A DNA stretch of 64,000 nt. Origin: Oscheius onirici. Taxonomy: Eukaryota; Nematoda; Chromadorea; Rhabditida; Rhabditidae. The notes below the pieces were generated by a model. It worked only from the letters and a program-made list of their open reading frames with translations, made no database searches and was not told the DNA's origin. Below, in pieces: positions 14,001 through 27,200 of the stretch. The DNA is taken from contig OW051473.1 of assembly GCA_932521025.1 (NCBI GenBank), positions 8,742,001-8,806,000 on the forward strand. The letters run 5' to 3'. Both the position numbers and the translations under genes were made by a program. Position 1 is the first letter of the stretch; each line of letters begins with the position of its first letter.

Positions 14001-17000
14001 TTTTTTTGCGCGAGCATGTTGTTGATGTTTCTATGACTCAGTTCCTCCCCCACCTGATGGCACACGCCGTAAACTTTTAGTAGGAAATCCCCGCGGTCTC
14101 TTTTCACGTGTCTCTCTTTATTGGGGTACAGTCATCGGTCGGCCGGGGGATATCCAGCCATACTGTCTATCCAAACAGAGACATTCCAGTTCCCGGGTTA
14201 TGATTATTCACCTGGGCTCTGAATGAACGGTCTTCCCCCATTTCTACGTTTATTTGACTTGGAATTTTGACTCTGTCTGTTCACATTTGAAGCAGGAAGC
14301 GGAATTTCCTTCTCTCAGCTTCCGTGTAATTTTGACCAAAAAAGGTGGCAAATAAGTCAAAGTTAAATACCACCCATGCTTTCTTCGTTACGAAAAATTC
14401 CGCCTGTTTACATTTCAGCTTTGCCATGCCGAGATAACGCCACGTCGTCGTCTAATTTCCGCGAGAAAATGCTCAGTTTACACAAAACATTGGGGGTGAC
14501 GCTTGGGTCATTCCTGTTTCTCTGAATCTCGTTTTCCCACGACTGTTCATCTTTTCATCATAAGTTCAAAAAGGCCAATCACTTGATCAATTCAATTTAA
14601 GATTTAAACAAATCAATGCGTACACTTGCCCAAGAATCTGTCTCTGTTTATGTTGAGTGCGAATGGTCTATATGTAAACGCCACCCCGCGATAGGCGTCA
14701 GATTGCTCACAGTGCAAATAGGCTGTGGTTCCTCCCTTCTTTTGCCCATTCTGGCAGTCACATGCTCTGCCGTCATCTTTTCGGCCGCCATTGATTGTAT
14801 TCGAACCTCTCACGACCTTATCAGTACAGTCGTCGTTTCCGCCAAATCTTTCCCAGCCTCAGGGGGTGGGGTCACAGCATCATTCTTCAGGCTCTATGCG
14901 GTGCTGACCACAGCCAGTTTTCTCCACTGCTGATACGTTAAAAAGTTGGCCGCTCGCTCCTCTTTTGTCGGTGTCTGTGTGTGAAGTGAAACCTGCTTGT
15001 GGGTCGAGATAGCTTCTCATTATTACTTCCTCTCATTCCTCCTTCCTACACACCGCCCGACCATCAACCCAGCTTTTCCGGTTTTTGTTTTTGTTTTCCT
15101 CATTAATTGGTCGGCTCCCCATTTCTATTTGTCCATTCAGGCTGCTTGTGAGAGGCTGTGCTTTTCGTCAGTACGGCTCTTTTTGCTGGCAAAGGTCAGG
15201 AATCTTTCGGGCGCTCCAGTACCTGTCACAAGACGCTTGCTCACACTTCCTTTCCCCTCCGCCTTTCCAAGATATTGCTTTGTCTTCCTGTCTCTATGAC
15301 ATTAATTAAATGGATAAGCTTTAATTTCATTGGTCTCATTTCCCAACATCTCGGGTGGTCTGTCTAATCTCTTAATCACAACAAAGTCGCTCCAAAGTAT
15401 GGGATTTTGTGCCCACTTTTGAAAATGTGAACGCGCCGACTATACCCATGTGACTGTGTGCTTATCTTGTTTGTTAGTGTTTTCAGTGACTGGCACCGCG
15501 TATCCGGGAACCTGGCTCTCATTTTCTCACCCCAGTTCTTTTCCATTTTCTCACTTATTAGCCAAAGTTTATAGTTCTCTTAAGCTGTCCTAGATACGCT
15601 TATCAATTAAAGGATACTGTATCAGCTTGCAAAATTTTCTGACCCTGTACTCTTTCAACATTCAAAGAATTGCGAATTATCCTCTGTACTTATTCAATCC
15701 CGTTCAAAAAGGGCATCTAAGCACCTAGACATTAATGTGATTAGAGTTCGAGTCCTTTGATCAGCATAATTACGAGTAGAGAGATGGTGAGATCAAATGC
15801 AGAGATCAGCTCTAATCCCTCCACCCTCGGCTAGCCAGTCGCTGTCTACGGTTCTTTGGACCTTGTTGCAAAAAGAGGGAAGGAACGCGTGATGAACGTG
15901 TCTGGAAGGTTAAACGCCTCAAGAGCTGATAGATCGGTGTTAATACTGACCTTTTATTAGCAATGTTCATCCTCTCTCAGACCTCTAGAACCATCTGTTA
16001 TTGTGATTCATTCTCTCTCAAAAAATCGAGTCTAAAGGTCTTGAGTCACGTTCCAGGCAGCAAACAACACTAGTTCACTGAACGTTAGTTTAATTGACTG
16101 TAAAATATTCAGCACGCTATGGAGTCTTGTTTATCACGAAAGTCTAGCGAAGACCTTTGGTTTTGTCATTGTTATGGCAAGATACCATAGAGACGGAAAG
16201 CCAGGGGGCTCTGATTTCATAACAGACCATACTCTGTTCCCGTTCAGTAGTTTTTGAATCTTTGAACATGGCTTCTGTGAATGTGTTCAGTTCCGACGGC
16301 AGGGGCGGAGCTCCATCAGCTGAGTCGGTACACGTGCCCTTAGAGGAAGCTGGAGGAAAGGAGGGGAAGATTCTTGGAGACGGGGCGGAGCTTCCGTCTA
16401 CCAACATATAAGGGATGTTCCCTCTTACTCTCCGGGAGCAGAAGGCAGCTCAATTTCTTATTGTCACTTTTTCCCTAAGGTCAACTCGGCAACACATTGA
16501 CCTGTCTCGCCTGCTGCCACCAGCTGTGCGAGACTCCCTTGATTAATGACACGTCCTTTGTGACTATTACCGAGAGACTGGTTTCGCCACTCCCTCGCAT
16601 GCTTTCCTGCTCCATGTTCAGGCTCTGTTTTTGTTTTGCTCCACTTGTCTTCCTAACCCTTCTCCTCAAAAAGGAAATTGGAAAACACTGTCGCATGTCT
16701 TGCAGCAGTCATAGTCACTTGTGTTTACCATCAGCTTTTAAACACAGTTTTATCGTCACCTCTCGTACCCAGCTGATCGGCCAGCCGAAGGGGTCAGCGT
16801 GACCAGTGCGCTTAAGCGCGCGAATCCACGTGATGCTCTGTGTTCGCCCCCAGCTGTCCCCTCTCAATGTTTCGTTCACGGGGTTGGGCCAAGAAACCAG
16901 TCGGTCATGTACATCCTTGTGCTGGTCACACTGCGTTTCTCCTTTTTCGAGAATCTCTTGTTTTGACACGGCTGACCTAATTTGCCAAAAAGAGTCTCTC

Positions 17001-17468
17001 TCTGTGCAGATCTCGTGAGAGCGATATGTGACGCGTTCCCGCCGGGTAGAGGTCGGTTCAGTTCGGAAAAAGACCCCGTGACACAGCAACATCAACATAT
17101 TCTTCCGCGTACCAGGTACCCGCGACGTTCTTTGAACTTTTCAAAGAACCCCTAGTGCTCGGTGAGCTTTAGAACGCGAACGCCGTGTTGTGTCTGTCCG
17201 CAGGGGACACGTGCTCCTTGTTTTCGTTGGGCTCATTCCTCTATACCCCACATCGCCATGCTAAGGTTTCGAAACTCCTGGTCCCCTTCCTTTTTTGACC
17301 CGATCACACGTCTCGGATCAATTTTCTCTCCCCTCCGAAGATCCCCTTTTGAACTGATTGCTTTTTACAAAAGCACATACATCTTTCGAAAATGGTGCTT
17401 TTCATTCAAGTCTTTCTTTGATCTCTTCAAATCTCTTGTTGATTCGCCGGCTTACTTGAATCTTTCAG
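11042..17468. other. 6.4 kb pyrimidine-rich stretch upstream of the gene at 17.5 kb
   Basis: No gene could be supported on either strand. The + strand is markedly rich in T and C, especially 12.5-17.4 kb, with a CT microsatellite at about 13681-13700. This would fit a long 5' intron or leader of the + gene that begins near 17.47 kb. Open frames here are short and show no family resemblance. A lone B-box-like GAGTTCGAGTCC near 15757 has no matching A box. Confidence 0.4.
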
Positions 17469-19737
17469 AGAAACCTCTCAAACCTTTGTGCTTACACCGT
17501 TGGAGCCCTTCACAGCTCCTTTACAGTTTTCAAAACGGCTCGAGAGAAGCAGCGAAGCGTTACGGCCGAAGAGGCAGCAGCAGCACTTGCTGACGCAGAA
17601 AAAGTTATCAAATCGAATACTTCAAGGTAAGAGCAATTTTCGAAATACACGGAGAGCGGCACAGGGAGAGAAAAAACAGCGCTATCTTGGTTTGGGCGAT
17701 ATCTCTTCTGCCTGTCACACTTATCTCCTTTCGGTCGCTGCTGCCTGTTCGTTGACCGATAATTTTTTTTCAGAAACACTCCGCCGCTGAGGAATACCAT
17801 GTCAGTGCCGAATAGTCGGGCGAACAAGCCCCTGGGCTGGTTTCTTGCTGACGATATCGTCGAGAAAATGGGTAGGTTTTGGTGTCCAGCTGATTTATTC
17901 GTTCTTTTCTCTGGGGTTGCAGCCGCTCCCTTTGTAGAATTTTGCCCCCGCTTCAGGTCGAGCGATAGTTTGTTCAGATGGTTTGGCTTCTGTCCCGATC
18001 GCATCCCCCATACCAATTCGAAGCTGTAAATTGATCCACCTTTTGGGGCAGGCCCGCATATTTGGCATCGATCTGAATCATTCGTCTTTTCTACGCCTAC
18101 CACCCTATAGGCCTGTAGTTATCAGTCTCTTTCTCGCTCTCTTCCGCTCTTTTGTCGCTGTTGATAGTTCTGTTTTGTGTGCTGCGTGACGCGCGCCATT
18201 TACTTAGGAGGCCTACTGGTCACGAAAACAGTTCAGTTCCCGTTTTGCAGGTGCTTTGAAGACGGAGGGAACTAACAAGGCTACAGACGAGAAGAATAAG
18301 AAGCGTCGCACTCGTCGTGGATCGAAAAACAAGCCTTCTGATCAGATGTCGAATCCTACTCCGAGCGAAGGAAGTGGTAAGCAATAGCTTTTTTCGACAT
18401 TTCCGCTAATATTGATAAAATTGGGGAGGCCGGAACATGACAATTGCTTTTCAGTCGCCTCGGACGATATGTTTGAAGACAAGCAGCGTGCCGACAACAT
18501 GCCTCGTGACGACTATTGGTACTACGACGTGGCTTCGGATGGCTACTACTATGAGCAGAATGGAGCCAAGGGATGGCGTCGTCGCATGCCAAACTCTGCT
18601 CTGCAGAAGATTAAAGAACAGGTTAGGCATACGTTTGTTGTTGTTGACGGCCAGCGTGTGTTCTCCCCTTTCCCCTACGGAATCAGTAATTTTTATCTCT
18701 GTTTGTCATATGATCTCTCCAGGCAATAGAGAGAGGCCAACAATCCGATTTTGATTAAACAACGCGGTAATTAGATGACTCCATTCAAATGATTAAATGC
18801 CGCTTCCGCATTGTGAAAAGTTCCTTCTGGGGACTCAACCTTCCGCGTCTAGAACACTGAAATTTTAAACAGAGTACATGATTCATATTTTAGGAAGCTG
18901 CCCAGGTAGCCAGCACTGGAACTGGAAAACCGACTGCTCAGAACCATGCTCAAGTGCAAACTGCTGCTCAACAGGCCCAAGCCGCCGCTCAGGCTGCTCT
19001 TCTTCAAAGCCAGCTTTTCAACCCGCCGAACATGAAGTAAGTACATTTGGTCCGGCTGTACTAATGTCTGATGTAGCAATAGGTATTATGACCCGAGCTC
19101 CGACGGATTCTTTTATGAGATGGCCTCTGTTGACGGATGGAAGCGTCGTCAGCCTACCAGCTTGAGTACTAGCAGCTCTGGAAGCAGCAAGAGAGCCTCG
19201 GCCTCGTCTCCCATCTCCAGCTATGGTGCCGCTCTGGCTCGTGGACAGCTCCCACGAACGAGCATCATTGATGACAGCAGCGCCAGCTCATCCATCTCGG
19301 AAGACACGATTTCCACGGTAATTCCTCATCTTTCGCCTCTTTAGCTTATTACTTTCCAGGATCCTTTTGGTGCTGATGCCGGTTTCAGCTTCCCAGAGAC
19401 AATCCCCGTCAGCCGGCCTGATCATCTTAACCTCAGCGACGAGCAGCTTCTTTCCGGATTTGATGCTCAGACCTTTATCAACGATTTGTCCTTCTCCGGA
19501 CTCGTTCACAGCAAGGTAAATTTCCGCTTCCGGACAGGAACTGATCATGACTTTTTGCAGCAATACATGACCATGGGACTCAAGACTTGCACTCCAGCTG
19601 ACACCTGGACTACCCGTTGCAACAACTGGAACATGTCTGGAGAGGTTGTCGTCTCTCCTGATGAGGATGCCATGGGCCACCTATACAAGGGACTCGAAAA
19701 TATTTGGGCTGCCCCGACTCCTGTCAAGAATCAGTAG
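17469..19737 (+). CDS. Low-complexity protein with two aromatic D-G repeats (unrecognised)
   Basis: Exons: about 17469-17626 (start unresolved; no ATG in frame), 17774-17871, 18251-18376, 18455-18621, 18894-19036, 19083-19317, 19360-19515, 19561-19737; phases join. An internal ATG at 17799 could start a shorter form of about 360 residues. Order: an alanine/glutamate-rich segment, L-G-W-F-L-A-D-D-I-V, a strongly basic K-K-R-R-T-R-R-G patch, repeat 1 (W-Y-Y-D-V-A-S-D-G-Y-Y-Y-E ... G-W-R-R-R), an A/Q-rich spacer, repeat 2 (Y-Y-D-P-S-S-D-G-F-F-Y-E ... G-W-K-R-R), a serine-rich linker and an acidic, aromatic C-terminus. The two repeats are homologous. The basic patch and aromatic repeats suggest an RNA-related or scaffold role, but no family is recognised. 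AATAAA follows at 20251-20256. Confidence 0.75.
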
Positions 19738-20250
19738 TCTGATGGTCATGTCCTCTCGACTCATCTGTTTGTATATAGGTTCCTTTAGGCAAATCTATTT
19801 TTTTCAATAGTGTTGACTGTACGTTCCGTAGACCCCACATGCCTCCTCTTCACCGTCCTCCGTCTTATACTTATTTAGCTATACCCCTTTTTTCGCTTGG
19901 GCGACTGGCTCGTCCATCTCCCCACCACTTTTCTATTATGTATAGAGAGAGCCTTTTTAGCATAGCTTTACCTTCTACATCTATAGGTAGTATTAATAGT
20001 TACAATAGTTGTTAGGACGCCGTCAAACAAAAGGAATCTGGATTTGTTGATTTCCCCCAGTCCTTTTTGCTCTGAAACACATCCTGTAGAATTCCTATCA
20101 TCTCCGGGTTTCTCCTTCCTTCTCTTGCACTTTTTTGTTATATATGCTGTAGAGGAGGCATATTATTTCAATGTATAATATAGCAGGTGAAGTGACGGAT
20201 GTTTTCACTTTACGGATCGCGGATGTGTTGAATATTTAGTTTTGCAATCC

Positions 20251-20256
20251 AATAAA
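20251..20256 (+). terminator. Polyadenylation signal of the 17.5-19.7 kb gene
   Basis: AATAAA 514 nt past the stop at 19737, implying a 3' UTR of about 0.5 kb. Confidence 0.5.
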
Positions 20257-21243
20257 GCTCCTTGCCGATTTTATTGTTGTTTTTCGAGGACGGATTTTCA
20301 TGGGAATGCAAACATTTTTAAGACTAATGCGCCCTGACAATTGATGTATATAGTCAAGCTCGGCTTTGAGAACATTGGTTAGCTTTATAGCTCCAGATTG
20401 CGCACTACGCAATCTGTTTAGTGGGGACGAGAGACGGTGTAAATATATAATGCGGAGAGTAGGAAAAACGTGATTACTACGGCACAAAATGAGAACAATA
20501 CTTTAAAATGCATAGGTCTACCGACGAATACAGCTTGCACTTTTGAAGAAAATAGGTTGTACTCATGAGTAAATTTGAGGCTAATCGAGGTGTCCCTTTT
20601 CGAGATAATATGCGTTTTGAAACTGAGTGGGTAAGATAAGCTCTATCAGGGTTTTTGTCAAAGTTACTGCTAAAGTTCGCGAAAATGCAGATTTTGAAGT
20701 TTTCACGCTATCGTAAAGCTTGCTTTCCGACAAATAATGTAGAATTCAAAGTTTTGTTTTTGTCAACAAAACTTTGCCAGATATAGTTTTTCGTAATAAG
20801 GTCAGGAGATAGGGAATCTATATTTCGACCAGCTTCCAGATATTCGGCTATTTTGAAGCTCATCCAAAAACTCATTGCAACATAGTCAGATTCACAGAAA
20901 CGTTGAAGTATTTACGGGACTTTTAAGTGTGTTTTTTGCGAAGATCAGTTTAAAAAGTGACTGTTTTCTATCCCTCGTTCTTCAGATATGACTCAGTTTC
21001 TGAGAGAATCAGCTGAGTACACTTTTGTCAAAATAAGTGAGTAAGGCGTTCAGTTAAACTCTTTTCTTTTGTTTTAAAGTTTCAAGGAAGTATCAGTGTT
21101 TAATAGTCGGTATTTATTTCTGAGAGTACTATATATGTTGTTCTCTATATACAGACGAGATGGAAATGGTTAAAGCTGTTCCATGACCACAGGGGGAATG
21201 TATAAATGAGCTTGTATCTTTGTACGAAGTTTAAAGGGTAAAA
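20257..21243. other. Intergenic space between convergent genes
   Basis: No coding potential seen. It holds the 3' ends of two convergent genes: the polyadenylation signal of the + gene at 20251 and one for DAAM on the minus strand at 21113-21118 (TTTATT on +). Confidence 0.6.
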
Positions 21244-24200
21244 TTATGTTTTGGCCGCACGGGTTCTCTTCGTTACACGGAACGATGTCCTCAGCCTGCT
21301 GAGGTCTTCTTTGAAAATGTCGCCAGATTGCAGGGCACTGATGAGCTGCTCAAAGTCCTTTTCCTTTTCCCGACGGCGGTCTGAAACAACCTTTTAGAAA
21401 GTTCTTCGGATCTTTTCCCACTTTTCTTGGCGAAATAACTTCTAGCTATTGTTTGCTTTTTGACCTTCTCAATTTCTTCGTTCTCCTGCCATTGTTGCTG
21501 ATGACACTCGTCCAGCTGATTCAGGAATCGGGACATGGTCGAGAAGACCTCTTCCGGCGAAGTATGGGGATTGATGCAAAACATTTTAACACACTCGTTG
21601 AACTAAAAACTTAGTGCGTTTGAGTAAGGATTATGAAAAAAACCTTGGCCTTCATCTCTGAGAACTGTTTTTCAAGTGAGCTGTAATCATTGTTGGCGGA
21701 CGAGATGAACTGCTTGGCTACAGTGACAAATCGATCCTAAATCACGAATATCAATCAGGTACTTCTCTCACCTTTTTGTCCGTTTTAATATCATCTGTAG
21801 CGGGAACAACATTTTCGGCGTTTTTCTGTGAGGCCACGAAATGAATTTCGGTACGCACGATTGCAATCGCCTGCTCCAAGCTCCGGATTTCGTTCTGTGT
21901 ATCCGCTTGGCTGAAATATAGACTAGCTCATCCCTAGGGATATAAAAATACTTGTATCGGGCAGCTTCAAAAACAGAAAGCAGGTCTCTTTTCAACTTGG
22001 TCATGTCCGGATTCTTCTTGTCAATCCATGAGAGAAGGTAGTGTAGAAGGTTTCGGTCAGCCCGATTGGCGTATTTGACTTCGGTCAGGCGGGTGAGAGA
22101 GTTCAGTTCAAAGCCTTAAAAACAGTATTTGAATATTGATTTTAGTACCGTAAGCGTTGCCATTCCTCTTTCCATAGTTCAAATAGTTTCCTGTGGCCAA
22201 AACAAGAGCAAAATACTGTCGGAGTCGTTTGCAGGTCGTCATCGCCACTGAAGCCTTATGCACTGCTGAGATACCAGGTTGGATTGCATCGATTCTGTCC
22301 TTGTACGTTCTGATAATGTGTAGACATCGGAGACGCTGTTCAAAACGTGGTATTCTTAACTCACTACGTAAGAATTAGGAGATTAGACTTACTGTGCAAC
22401 TTCATACATGTATCGGTCAGCAAGAGCTAAAATTTGAGGAGATTTATGACGGCTCACTGCTTCGTTGATGGCAACGACTTCTTCTTTGGTAGGAACAAAT
22501 TTCAGCATCTAAATTGTTTACATTGTAAAGAGAATAGTCGATTTGCTAAGTGTTCCCGGCCACTAACACTTTTCAGTACTGTGGTCGCGCGCTGTTTACA
22601 AAATATGCACAGTGTTTATACACTTGAAAAGTATTGCCATATTGGAATTCAGCATAGTCAATTTGCTAAGGAGGTATATTTGCGACACATTTTGACTCTT
22701 GTATGTTCCTGAGACATGCGCAATAAAACTTGAAGGCGAAACAAAGTCTGGTAGATCGAGGCGCGTTTAGCCGAGTGGTAGTGTTACTGACTATCAATCT
22801 CAACGACGAGGGTTCGAATCTCGGCCTAGTCAGTTATGACGAACTAGCTTATAATAGGCTGTTCGTAATAAGAACCTCCAAATGGAACCGAAGCCTCTAA
22901 CATTTTTGCATTTTTTTCGTGTTTGAGATAGCGCAGTTACAAGCGGCGCTAGCACTAATCTAAAAATCCCAAGTTCGATACTAGTTTTTGCCCAACTTTT
23001 GTCGTTTGGAGTAGTCAATCGAATATGATTTTTCCGAAACAAATAGACCTCTTTTGGTCATCTTATTGTTAAAGCTAACCTGTTCAATCATATCTTTCGG
23101 CAGCTTGCTCTGTTCGTCCATACTTAGCAAAGCCGATCTGATCTCCCTATGTGTTAGCTTCAGCTTAGACAGCATAATGGTACAATTCTGAACGCGTCGC
23201 GAGTCAATGACGGAAATCTGTAACAAGATATATATATTAGGCTTATACCAGTCATAAATACCTGTGTCTCGCGTCTTCTCTGAAGCGTTCCATAGATCGT
23301 TTCCGTATCGTCGTCGCGATGCGATGAAGACGATGCGAATGTGTGCTCGATCTCTGCCAAGTCCATCTAAACAGCTTGTTCTGTCTATTAAATACTGAAT
23401 CAGCGACCTGTTTGTACATTTTTTCGTCATCAAGATGCTCCCACACAGTGCCTTTCGTCTTATCCGAGGTAAACTTGCTCCAGTTTAGCGATTTCAATGG
23501 CTGAGTAGGTTTTGGAACCTTCTTCTGAGGCTGAAAATCTCGTACTCAAAATCATTATGCGTATTTGCACAAACTTCCTGTGTTGCCATCTTCATCCCCA
23601 GAAGAGGAGGCGGCGGAGGTGGGGCCATTGGAGCACAAACAGGAGGAAGTGCCGGGATCGGAGAGGGACACGGATCCGAGGGAAGAGAAGACAGAGACGA
23701 GATACTAAAACCTTTTTTGTTGAAAAGTCGATTTCGTAGATCCTTACCCGCTGGACACACTAGAACGACCATCGTTAAGGTCAGCGAGGCGATTCTCCAA
23801 CTCAATGTTCCTCAACTTTTCTTGTTCCAGTTCCTCTTTGATCTTTTCCAGCTTTCGTTCGACACGCTCGTAGTCGCATTGGGTTTGAATCCTAAAAACT
23901 GAGTGTATGAAATTTCCAGAACTGTTGTACTTCACCGTATCTGGCGTTTTTCCCAGAGAAAATATTAAGCAGTTTGTTTTTAGTGAAAAGTATTGTTTTA
24001 AAGCTCAGGTAAGCTCAGAATATCGTCGATAGGTTGAAGACAGTAAAGAATTTTAACCTATTAGTGTAGCATACTGCAAAATACAACTTAAGTCCCACCT
24101 TGATAGCACGTCAGCCATGTTAATGGTTCCAGTTATTGGCTTTCGGACGTCCGTAATACCATCCACAGTAGTCTGGAGGGTCAGTTGTTGCAAAATCAGA

Positions 24201-27200
24201 TCAAACAGCTTCCAGAGAGGTACATGCCTCTCATCACAAGGAACCTAAACATCGACATCAATTTGTTCGACACAAAAGCAGTTAACCATGAACAGATGTT
24301 GCAGGAGAGAAATGAAGTGAGGCTGGGCCAGACTGGTAGCTAGTTTTTCGTGAAGCGACTCTGCCATTCCGACCACACTTTCGAAATCAACAGGTGAGGA
24401 AGCGCCCGAGTCTTCTGACGAGCCACTAAAGTTCAGTTAGCCAAAGGTTAAAAATGAGGCAAACCTGAGAGTCAGTTCGTCTTCCTTTCTCATCATTTCA
24501 AACAGGTCAATGTGATCTTCTAGACGAGAAGAAGCCGACTCTTTTGCAGAGCCCAGGGCCTTCTCGATGCCCAACATGAGTAGTTCAAAACGGATATGGG
24601 CGCGAAAATGTACAGAGCTCTTAAAAACGACTGATCAGACTAGTTGAGAAGATCGAATATAACTGGCGAGTGACCGGAAGCGTCGAAACGACTGTGGCCA
24701 GATTTACGCAGCCAGTTAATCAAACGGAGATTACGCTCTCTCGTCGGGATGAATCTAATGGCAGATGCTTTTACCAGATGATTCTGCGGGTCGAGTACGG
24801 TAAGTCAATGTGACAAGTGAGGCAATTTTAATGGGAACATATGCCTATGTGTGTGGTACCCAACCCCGAGAATCGTTGCTAATCATCCCGGCTGGTGCCA
24901 TTCGAAACCAGTGGGTTCAGTTTTGGCTCTAGGAAAAACAGAGGGGAATAACAGTTTGTGTTAAAAACATGCTTAAAGATAAAGGAGACTTCTAAAACTA
25001 GAAAAGCGAGAGAAAGTGAACGCTTGTAACTTGTCTAACCCTGAATAGCAGGTCACTAATACTGGTCAGCTGAGGTACTAATTGCAATCAAACGATGTCT
25101 TATAACACAAAAATTTTTTTTATACTGTTAGATGTCCGCAAATATTCAGCCTTAAATGTCATAGACTGTGAGTAAAGCTATAAACAGAAGTTTAGAAGAC
25201 TGCCCTTTTAAACATACGGATAAACAGGGATTTGAACTTTTCGGACACGTTCTCCCGAGATTGTGAAATTTCCCAGCCTACCTCTGCTGGTCCGTTTCGC
25301 AAGAGAGCGTTGAAGAGTCCAAGAATGGCCGTCCGGACACGGTCAGTCTCTCGGTCGGTCGAAAATCTACAAAAAGAACATGAGGTCATGTCGGAATATC
25401 TTTACCGTTTATGAAAGTCGTTGACGAGATGTTGAAAGCGGGTTCGTTCGCAGAGGGCTTCAGTTACCTGGAAGTGACGAAATCAGGCTGGTTGTTAGGG
25501 ATGAATACCTGAGTGAGAGCGGTCAACACACGTTGATGTCCCTCGTCGACGAAGCACAGTCCTGAGAGAACTTCAACAGCGGCCACCTGTAAAAGCATAA
25601 AATAGGAAAGCTTTGCACAAACAGTCCCGTGCTTTGAACACGCTGACCGTAAATGACGGGGCCTGAACCCGGCCGCCTGGTTATTCAGCACGGAAATCAG
25701 ACCGGCCAGTGTACGATTTCGGGAAAAATAGGGAAAGGAGAAAAACTGATTCCAAGAAAATTCAAATGGGGCGATAACGGAGACCTTGTGGAGGTCATAA
25801 TGAGGTCTCTGAGACGGTTAACATTCCGCTGGCGATTAGCCGCAAAGAGGGGAGAGGTCGGGATGGCTGGCAAAAATTTGAACACCTCCACGCAAACAAA
25901 GTTACTGGTCCTGGGACCGGTACGGGGTGCCGGAAATGACCGTGCGTCAATCACAAAAGGCTCATTTTTTCACGCAGGCTGCATCGCGTAAGCACACGCG
26001 AGGGGAACACGCAAGTGTCAATACCCTAAACAATGAACTTACGAGCCTCCGGGTGGGAGCAAAAAGAAGAAAGCAACATACCTTACACTTGGCGTCTTCG
26101 AAGCCGATAGATCGGGCTATTGCCTCCAACGACTCGTCGCTACCAAGAACAGCCTGTCTACCGCTCTGAAAACAACGACATATACAAGAAATATTTGTAG
26201 CTGGGTGAAAGAATAACAGAGCTAATTGGAACCTCCAGCAGTAACCCGATCCGTGTTGGTGGTAGGGGGCGGGAAACTAACTGTTCATGCAAAGTATAAA
26301 CAAAGCTGAACACTAATTTGGAAGCAGGGCTCCTAATTGGCAAGAGCTAAGAAGACGGGCCGGTTTGGAACGATTATGGCCGGAATGCTCAGAGTCTTTT
26401 TCGACCGCGAAATCGAGCTGAAGCCGAACTTCAAACAAAACAGTCGCGGTCAGTGAACGAGACGGCAGTCTAATATGTCGCTTGGGATGGGAGCTACCGA
26501 GACCCCAAAAAACTGACTTCTGAATTGAGAAGAGCACGAAAAGCACAAAGGAGAAGAAAGGCGGACGAATTGCTTCCAGGTGTGTTCTGACAATTACTTA
26601 GCGAAGTGCAGATGAGTTCCAATCCGGACGACTCGAGAAAAGAAGCGAGGCAGCTGAAAAAGTGTACTCTACTGAATAAGGTGACACGAGGACTATGAAG
26701 ATGGCAGCGTCAGACAGCGATTGTCTTTCAACTTGCCGCTCTAAGCAAACGACACAATTTGCCTCTGTGCCACCCGAGGCATGAACATCGCCTCACGGCC
26801 AATTGAGGTTGCGATATTGGGAGGGGTTCACGCTTTAGCCCACCTTTCTCGTAGTGTTCGTAGGGCGATAACCAAACGCTGAAGGCTTAAAAGTTCGGGC
26901 GAAGGCTGTCGGAGAGTGTCGAGTAGGTGACCGACGTCCTCCTCAAGTTGGCCCTGGAAGCTTTGTGATCATCAATCCAAACACACGATCATGGCGCGCA
27001 TGAACCAAATAGAACGTGAGAAGCACCTCTCTCTTTCTCATTAGCGCCGATGCAAATAATACAGGCACGGCAGAATGAGAGTGCGTCAGGTACATTCCCT
27101 AGACAGTTTACAGAAAAACAAGGCTTGAAAACATAAGACATGTCTGAGTAAGACTGCTTTTGCTCCTTTTAATCATTTTCCCTATTGTAAGCATACGGTC

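Noticed and set aside
15700-15770. B-box-like GAGTTCGAGTCC suggesting a tRNA
   Set aside because: No A box at the right distance and no cloverleaf; too weak to annotate.
24631-24799. Minus-strand open frame ahead of DAAM exon 10 as an extra DAAM exon
   Set aside because: DAAM protein continuity runs directly from the exon ending at 25282 to the exon starting at 24619, and this frame ends in a stop before the acceptor.
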